Positions 3,208 through 7,222 of a stretch of DNA of 7,222 bases are shown in pieces. The notes under the pieces were generated by a model. It saw only the letters and a program-made list of their open reading frames with translations, did not search any database and was not told the DNA's origin. A program made the position numbers and the translations under genes. The DNA is taken from the NCBI GenBank assembly GCA_910579425.1, contig CAJTVL010000135.1, forward strand, positions 1 through 7,222. The letters run 5' to 3'. Source of the stretch: an uncultured Lachnospiraceae bacterium (GTDB lineage Bacteria; Bacillota; Clostridia; Lachnospirales; Lachnospiraceae). The first letter of the stretch is position 1; every line of letters starts with the position of its first letter.

Positions 3208-5157
3208 TTAGTTCCTGGACGGTCTTTTTGACCGCGAAAAAGTGCGGGGTTTTCCCTTTACGTTCACTGTCCTGAAAATGGCGATGCTCCTGCTGTTAAT
3301 GGAAAAGCCTCTCTCCTCGCCCGATCCGCTTTCGGCCCCACTCTCCTTTGGGCCCTCCGCAAAATCCCCTACTGGCTGGAAGGTATCCGCGATTTTCGTC
3401 CATTTTTTACTTTTAGAAAGCTTTGGCAGTGCAAGCTCGTGGCTTTCCCAATGCATATTGCAGGCAATGTAAAAGGATTCTCCTTTTTCCGGGGAATATT
3501 TCCCGCAGAGCAGTACTCCCACAATCCGGCTGAGATAGCTTAAATCCGGCCGCCAGGCCTCTATTCCGTGGTAGGAAATATCCGGGTAACCGCAGCCTAT
3601 GGAATCCATAACCAGCAGTTCCTCTTTCATATGCAAAATCCCGTTGGATTTACGCAGCCGGATTAAAAACTTGGTATAAGCCAGAATTTCCTTTGCAAAA
3701 CCGGTCTTTCTCCATTTCACCCATCCGGTTTCATTGTCCTGACAATAGCTGTTATTATTTCCAAAGCGCGAGCAGGCAAATTCATCGCCACCAAAGAGAA
3801 AAGGCACTCCCTGGGAAAGCAGGACAAAGGAGAGGGCGTTCTTAATCTGTCTCTGACGCAGCTGATCGATTCCCTTTTTACGGCTCTCGCCCTCCGCTCC
3901 GCAATTCCAGGTTTCATTCACCTCGGCGCCGTCCCGGTTATCCTCTCCGTTTGCCTCATTATGCTTTCGTTCATAGCATACGCTGTCATAAAGAGAAAAT
4001 CCATCGTAATCCGCCATATAATTTACAACACCGTGCTCCTTCGGATTCCGTCTCTGATAGTACAGTGCCTGATTGATCAGCCCTTCATCCCCCTTCAGGA
4101 ACCGTCTCATATCGTATCTGAAATTTCCGTTATCTGTCACAAAATTCTTGAAGGAAGGATTCAGGATCACGGGCAGTTCCTCTCCTGGCACATAGCTGCA
4201 CCAGATCTTGGTGTTTTTCAGTACCGCATCCTCCGCAATCAGCCTCAGCGGAATGTGGAAACCATTCAGCCTCACCCCATCAATATGATATTCCATTACC
4301 CAGTATTTGATCACCTCCAGCATATACATCTGACCGATCTGGGGCGGAAAATAAAACTGCATGATCACTTCTATCCCGTTTTGGTGAAGCTTCCTCACAA
4401 GCCTCTTAAAGGAAGTCACCGGCGATCTGCCCGCACTGTAAGCTGCCTTCGGCGCAAAATAAAAGCCTTCCTGAAAGCCCCAGCAGTTAAGGCGTATGGG
4501 CTTCTCCCCTTCCTGATCCTCCAGAGCTTCCTCCTTACGGGAATTCTCTTTTAACGGCTCTGCCGCGGAAAGCGGCAGTATGGCAGGCTTTTTTTGCTCC
4601 TCCATACACTCGTCGTATTCATAGCAGGGCATCAGTTCCAGAGCCGTAATTCCAAGCTCCCGGAAATAGGGGATTTTTTCAGCGACCCCCTCAAAGGTTC
4701 CCTTGTTCCTTACCCCTGAGCTTTTGTGCATGGTAAAAGAACGCACGTTAAGGCCATAAAAAATACTCTCATTCAGGGGAATCATCAAAGGCTCGTCCCC
4801 CTGCCAGTCAAAATCCCGTTTTCCCAGAAATCCCCTGGTTTTCCGCCCTCTTTTCTCTCCCCATGCTTCCAGTCCCTGAATTTCCCAGGCATAAGGGTCT
4901 GTAACAATCCGGTCTCCCAGGTAATAATTATAAAAACAATTATTAAGCCCCTCCCCTTCAATCTTTAATCCGTACAGATTCCCCCTTCTGCCTTCTTTCT
5001 GAAAGGGGAATCGATAGCAATTCCCTTCTTTATCATATAATACAACTCCACATTCTTTATCTGCCACCGACTCCGCGGCAAAACTAACACTGTTTTTTGT
5101 ACAGACAACGCCCTGTTTAGTCGGTCTGAAACAGGTCACCCTCCAATTTGTCTCCAT
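3208..5157 (-). CDS. GlgX/isoamylase-like GH13 protein, probably catalytically inactive
   Basis: A 649-residue GH13 protein with no signal peptide. It has an N-terminal CBM48-like domain (about 3-103, with DPYAWEI near 87-93), a TIM barrel (about 131-515) and a C-terminal beta domain. Isoamylase/GlgX hallmarks are kept: KHNEANGEDNRDG (398-410), FGGDEF (455-460) and GNNNSYCQDNE (466-476). The active site is not. Region I reads VIMQFYFPP instead of a DxxxNH pattern. The nucleophile Asp is Asn298 (GVRLN). The acid/base Glu aligns with Ser321. The region IV His is Tyr384, and only Asp385 remains. Debranching activity is therefore unlikely; glycogen binding or regulation is inferred. A charged insert lies at about 185-223. 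ATG 5157 is chosen over TTG 5178 because AGGAGG sits five bases upstream. DUF5662 follows after 31 bases. Confidence 0.85.
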   Translation of the reverse strand: METNWRVTCFRPTKQGVVCTKNSVSFAAESVADKECGVVLYDKEGNCYRFPFQKEGRRGNLYGLKIEGEGLNNCFYNYYLGDRIVTDPYAWEIQGLEAWGEKRGRKTRGFLGKRDFDWQGDEPLMIPLNESIFYGLNVRSFTMHKSSGVRNKGTFEGVAEKIPYFRELGITALELMPCYEYDECMEEQKKPAILPLSAAEPLKENSRKEEALEDQEGEKPIRLNCWGFQEGFYFAPKAAYSAGRSPVTSFKRLVRKLHQNGIEVIMQFYFPPQIGQMYMLEVIKYWVMEYHIDGVRLNGFHIPLRLIAEDAVLKNTKIWCSYVPGEELPVILNPSFKNFVTDNGNFRYDMRRFLKGDEGLINQALYYQRRNPKEHGVVNYMADYDGFSLYDSVCYERKHNEANGEDNRDGAEVNETWNCGAEGESRKKGIDQLRQRQIKNALSFVLLSQGVPFLFGGDEFACSRFGNNNSYCQDNETGWVKWRKTGFAKEILAYTKFLIRLRKSNGILHMKEELLVMDSIGCGYPDISYHGIEAWRPDLSYLSRIVGVLLCGKYSPEKGESFYIACNMHWESHELALPKLSKSKKWTKIADTFQPVGDFAEGPKESGAESGSGEERGFSINSRSIAIFRTVNVKGKPRTFSRSKRPSRN

Positions 5158-5235
5158 GCGCCCCTCCTGCCAAAACAACGGATGTAACTCCCTTCGTTCA
5201 TCCTTCTGTAAAAATAAGTCAATTGCGCCGTTTAT

Positions 5236-5264
5236 ATCATATCATAAAAAACGCAATATGTGCA
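5236..5264 (-). promoter_or_regulatory. Candidate promoter of the GH13/DUF5662 operon
   Basis: On the minus strand TGCACA (5264-5259) and TATGAT (5241-5236) are 17 bases apart; a second overlapping TATGAT is at 5246-5241. The predicted leader is about 70 bases. The match to consensus is moderate in an AT-rich region. Confidence 0.35.
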
Positions 5265-5282
5265 TGAAAATAAAATATTTTG

Positions 5283-5311
5283 TTGCATCCTGGAGGATTC
5301 ATTAGTAAAAT
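5283..5311 (+). promoter_or_regulatory. Candidate promoter of the DUF1292 gene
   Basis: TTGCAT (5283-5288) and TAAAAT (5306-5311) are separated by exactly 17 bases, about 31 bases before the ATG at 5343. A GGAGG ribosome site (5329-5333) follows with nine-base spacing. Together with the minus-strand site this makes 5158-5342 a divergent promoter region. Confidence 0.45.
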
Positions 5312-5342
5312 AGTGTTAAAAATCATACGGAGGTAATTACGC

Positions 5343-5702
5343 ATGGGTAAAAACAGACAATCAGCGCCCGAGGACGGGACCGTCAGAGAGCCTGAGGACA
5401 ATGATGAGGAGATGACAGTCACTCTTGATTTGGAGGACGGTACCACTGTGACCTGTTCCATTGTCACCATACTTTCTGTCAGAGACAAGGATTATATTGT
5501 GCTGCTTCCTCTCGATGAGGATGGAGAAAATCATGACGGCAACGTATGGTTTTACGGCTACAGCGAAAACGAAAATGATCCCAATGAAGAACCGGTACTT
5601 TCTTATATTGAAGATGATGAGGAGTATGAGATTGTCTCGGACGCCTTTGATGAGTATCTTGACAATGTAGAATTTGACGAGCTTGTGGAGGAATCGGAGT
5701 AG
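5343..5702 (+). CDS. DUF1292 (YrzB-like) protein
   Basis: A 119-residue, strongly acidic cytoplasmic protein of the DUF1292 family, which is widespread in Firmicutes and has no established biochemical role. The typical core is visible: MTVTLDLEDGTTVTCSIVTI (24-43), an aromatic DYIVLLPLDEDG segment (50-61), NVWFYGYSENEN (67-78) and the acidic end IEDDEEYEIVSDAFDEYLD (89-107). Residues 1-23 are a poorly conserved acidic leader. In many Firmicutes the family sits beside yrrK/ruvX or alaS, but here it stands alone between divergent and convergent neighbours. The start is ATG at 5343, supported by GGAGG nine bases upstream. Its stop is only 29 bases from the end of the convergent helicase gene, and a terminator-like hairpin follows inside that gene's end. 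It is the only plus-strand gene in the window. Confidence 0.9.
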   Translation: MGKNRQSAPEDGTVREPEDNDEEMTVTLDLEDGTTVTCSIVTILSVRDKDYIVLLPLDEDGENHDGNVWFYGYSENENDPNEEPVLSYIEDDEEYEIVSDAFDEYLDNVEFDELVEESE

Positions 5703-5714
5703 CCGCCTGGTGAA

Positions 5715-5735
5715 ATAACCGGGAATTGCGGTTAT
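5715..5735 (-). terminator. Weak hairpin at the end of the helicase gene
   Basis: ATAACCG (5715-5721) pairs with CGGTTAT (5729-5735) around a 7-base loop. On the minus strand the stem contains the helicase TAA stop and is followed by TTTC. The stem is short, so this is a weak terminator candidate. Confidence 0.3.
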
Positions 5736-7222
5736 ATGGTAAGCCCCTCCAGATAACGGGAGGGCTTTCTGCCCCGTTCCCTGCTGCAAAACATATATAG
5801 CTCTTTTTTGGCTCTTGTGACAGCGACATACAGGAGCCTTCTTTCCTCCTCAAAATCCTTTTGGGAGAGGCATTCCCTGCCAGGAATGACCCCTTCATTT
5901 AAGTCGGGAAGAAGTACCCTCTCAAACTCCAGCCCTTTCGCCCCATGCATGGTGAGAATATGGACTCCCGCCTCTGTCTTTGTTTCCGACGGGGCGCCGC
6001 CCTCTCCAAGCGCCTTTTGCTCCACAAAAGCGTTGACCGGAATCCCTCCTTTATAATCCGAAAAGCACTGCTGAACCTGATCCGCCAGGGAATGAAGTCT
6101 CTGAAATTCCTCCTCTCCCCCAGCCCTTTGGCGCAGATACTCATTGTAGCCAAGGCTTTTGCGAAAGAGGGAAACCGCAAGGAAAGGACTAAGCCCCTGT
6201 GCCGTTTGAAGCTGCCTGAATAGCACCCTGAGCTTTCCCAGCATTTCCGGATTTTTCTCGTAATACTGCTCCAGGGTCCTTAACCTGACCGTCTCATCCG
6301 GCAGCGCCGCCCGGGTCAGGAACCGGTTTGGTTTGTTCATAAAACAGATCAGGTCGCCCCGCTTGTTCCCTTCATACAAAAAGCGCAGAAAAGCCGCCAC
6401 ATCCTCCATGATAAATCCGTGATAAATGTCCTCCTTTCTGATGCCGCTTTTCCTCACCGGGATTTTGCTTTCCGCCAAATATCCCCCATACAGGGCCGCC
6501 TCCCGGTTTGTCCTTACAATAATCGCCGTATCCGAGAGTTCCTTTTGCTCAAGTGCCAGAAGCACCCCTGCAATCCCCTTCTCCTCCTCTCTGTGAGAAT
6601 CAAAACAGGTAAAATACACCCTTCCCCCAGGTTTGGTTGGAATAAACTCCTTGGCAAAGCGCTCCCTATTCTGAGAGATCATCTCTCCCGCCAGCTTCAC
6701 AATACCGGCTCCGCACCGGTAGTTTTCGGTGAGCATAATCTCTCTGGCTCCTCTGAAATCCTCCGTAAACTGCCGCATGATGCCGGGCGTTGCTCCCCGG
6801 AAACCGTAAATCGCCTGATCATCATCCCCCACCACAAAGAGATTGTCAGACGGATGGGCCAGGAGCTTTAGAATTTCATACTGGGGCGGATTGATGTCCT
6901 GAAATTCATCCACCAGAATATAACGGAAAAGCTTCCTGTACCGCTCAAGGTATCTCTCCCCGAAAGCGCTCTCCTGCGGGGAAAAGAGGTTAAGGCACAA
7001 AAGAATCATATCGTCAAAATCCACCATCCCCTGTTCTCTTAAATGCCTGTCATATTCCCTTTGAACCTTCTGAAACTCATCCTCCGAAAAACCGGTTGGG
7101 CACAGGGCCTCTGCGCCGCCTTCCGACGCCGCTTTATGAGAACGCGGGAAGTTTTTGTTTCTGCTTATGGCTGCAAGCAGCCCGGTAACAGCGTCATAAC
7201 CGGACTTGGAGCCAAGTCCCAT
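5732..7222 (-). CDS. UvrD/PcrA-type superfamily 1 ATP-dependent helicase, 5' end beyond the window
   Basis: The C-terminal 496 residues of a superfamily 1A DNA helicase, a 3'-5' DNA translocase used in repair and replication restart. Visible motifs, numbered from the window edge: II VDEFQD (104-109), III VGDDDQAIYGFRGA (131-144), IV LTENYR (164-169), V TMHGAKGLEF (424-433) and VI LLYVAVTRAKKEL (463-475) with the arginine finger R470. All look intact. The Walker A motif (GxGxGKT) and motif Ia are missing because they lie right of the window. The ATG at 7222 is thus probably an internal methionine, with roughly a hundred or more residues absent. The 2A/2B region between motifs IV and V looks shorter than in PcrA, so a smaller UvrD-like subgroup rather than true PcrA is likely. 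It converges with the DUF1292 gene. Confidence 0.9.
   Translation of the reverse strand: MGLGSKSGYDAVTGLLAAISRNKNFPRSHKAASEGGAEALCPTGFSEDEFQKVQREYDRHLREQGMVDFDDMILLCLNLFSPQESAFGERYLERYRKLFRYILVDEFQDINPPQYEILKLLAHPSDNLFVVGDDDQAIYGFRGATPGIMRQFTEDFRGAREIMLTENYRCGAGIVKLAGEMISQNRERFAKEFIPTKPGGRVYFTCFDSHREEEKGIAGVLLALEQKELSDTAIIVRTNREAALYGGYLAESKIPVRKSGIRKEDIYHGFIMEDVAAFLRFLYEGNKRGDLICFMNKPNRFLTRAALPDETVRLRTLEQYYEKNPEMLGKLRVLFRQLQTAQGLSPFLAVSLFRKSLGYNEYLRQRAGGEEEFQRLHSLADQVQQCFSDYKGGIPVNAFVEQKALGEGGAPSETKTEAGVHILTMHGAKGLEFERVLLPDLNEGVIPGRECLSQKDFEEERRLLYVAVTRAKKELYMFCSRERGRKPSRYLEGLTI
5741..5770 (+). terminator. Terminator-like hairpin after the DUF1292 gene
   Basis: AAGCCC plus TCC (5741-5750, one bulged C) pairs with GGA plus GGGCTT, ending at 5767, and is followed by TCT. 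It lies 38 bases after the DUF1292 stop and inside the last codons of the convergent helicase gene, so it would have a double role. The T-tract is short. Confidence 0.4.

Noticed and set aside
3961..4554. Plus-strand 197-codon frame inside the GH13 gene
   Set aside because: It is antisense to well-conserved GH13 sequence and shows no motif of its own.
1..7222. tRNA, rRNA or intact insertion sequence
   Set aside because: I found no cloverleaf, rRNA-like sequence, transposase or matched terminal repeats with target duplications.

Overview
The window most resembles a chromosome segment from a Gram-positive, moderate-GC Clostridia genome, probably Lachnospiraceae. The evidence is strong AGGAGG-type ribosome binding sites, a DUF1292 protein, a DUF5662 protein, a GlgX-like GH13 protein of a type I associate with that family, and a possible sporulation-type promoter. 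This assignment is inference; no rRNA or other taxonomic marker is present.

Layout, left to right. Bases 1-468 hold no convincing gene but contain several inverted repeats, including a likely terminator for the minus-strand genes that follow. Bases 469-1381 carry three small minus-strand genes, read from high to low coordinate: a VbhA-like antitoxin homologue with no Fic partner visible, a PIN-domain (VapC-like) toxin, and a small putative antitoxin that overlaps the toxin's 3' end. Next comes a minus-strand single-pass membrane protein of unknown function (1532-1888), whose 3' end may be frameshifted. Bases 1889-2227 are non-coding and hold a promoter-like site, tandem 8-bp repeats and two strong hairpins. 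One hairpin has G-U wobbles that favour a plus-strand RNA.

Bases 2228-5157 are again minus strand: a 17-cysteine small protein with a sigma-K-like promoter match, a DUF5662 protein, and a 649-residue GH13 protein. The last two look like an operon with a 31-bp gap. The GH13 protein keeps the GlgX/isoamylase scaffold but has lost the nucleophile, the acid/base and other active-site residues, so it is probably a pseudoenzyme. A 185-bp divergent promoter region separates it from the only plus-strand gene, a DUF1292 (YrzB-like) protein (5343-5702). That gene converges on the 3' end of a UvrD/PcrA-type helicase that runs off the right edge.

The most interesting items are the catalytically dead GH13 protein paired with DUF5662, the compact toxin/antitoxin overlap in which the toxin's acidic tail encodes the antitoxin's ribosome binding site, the cysteine-rich protein with a sigma-K-like promoter, and the possible plus-strand structured RNA near 2040-2176.
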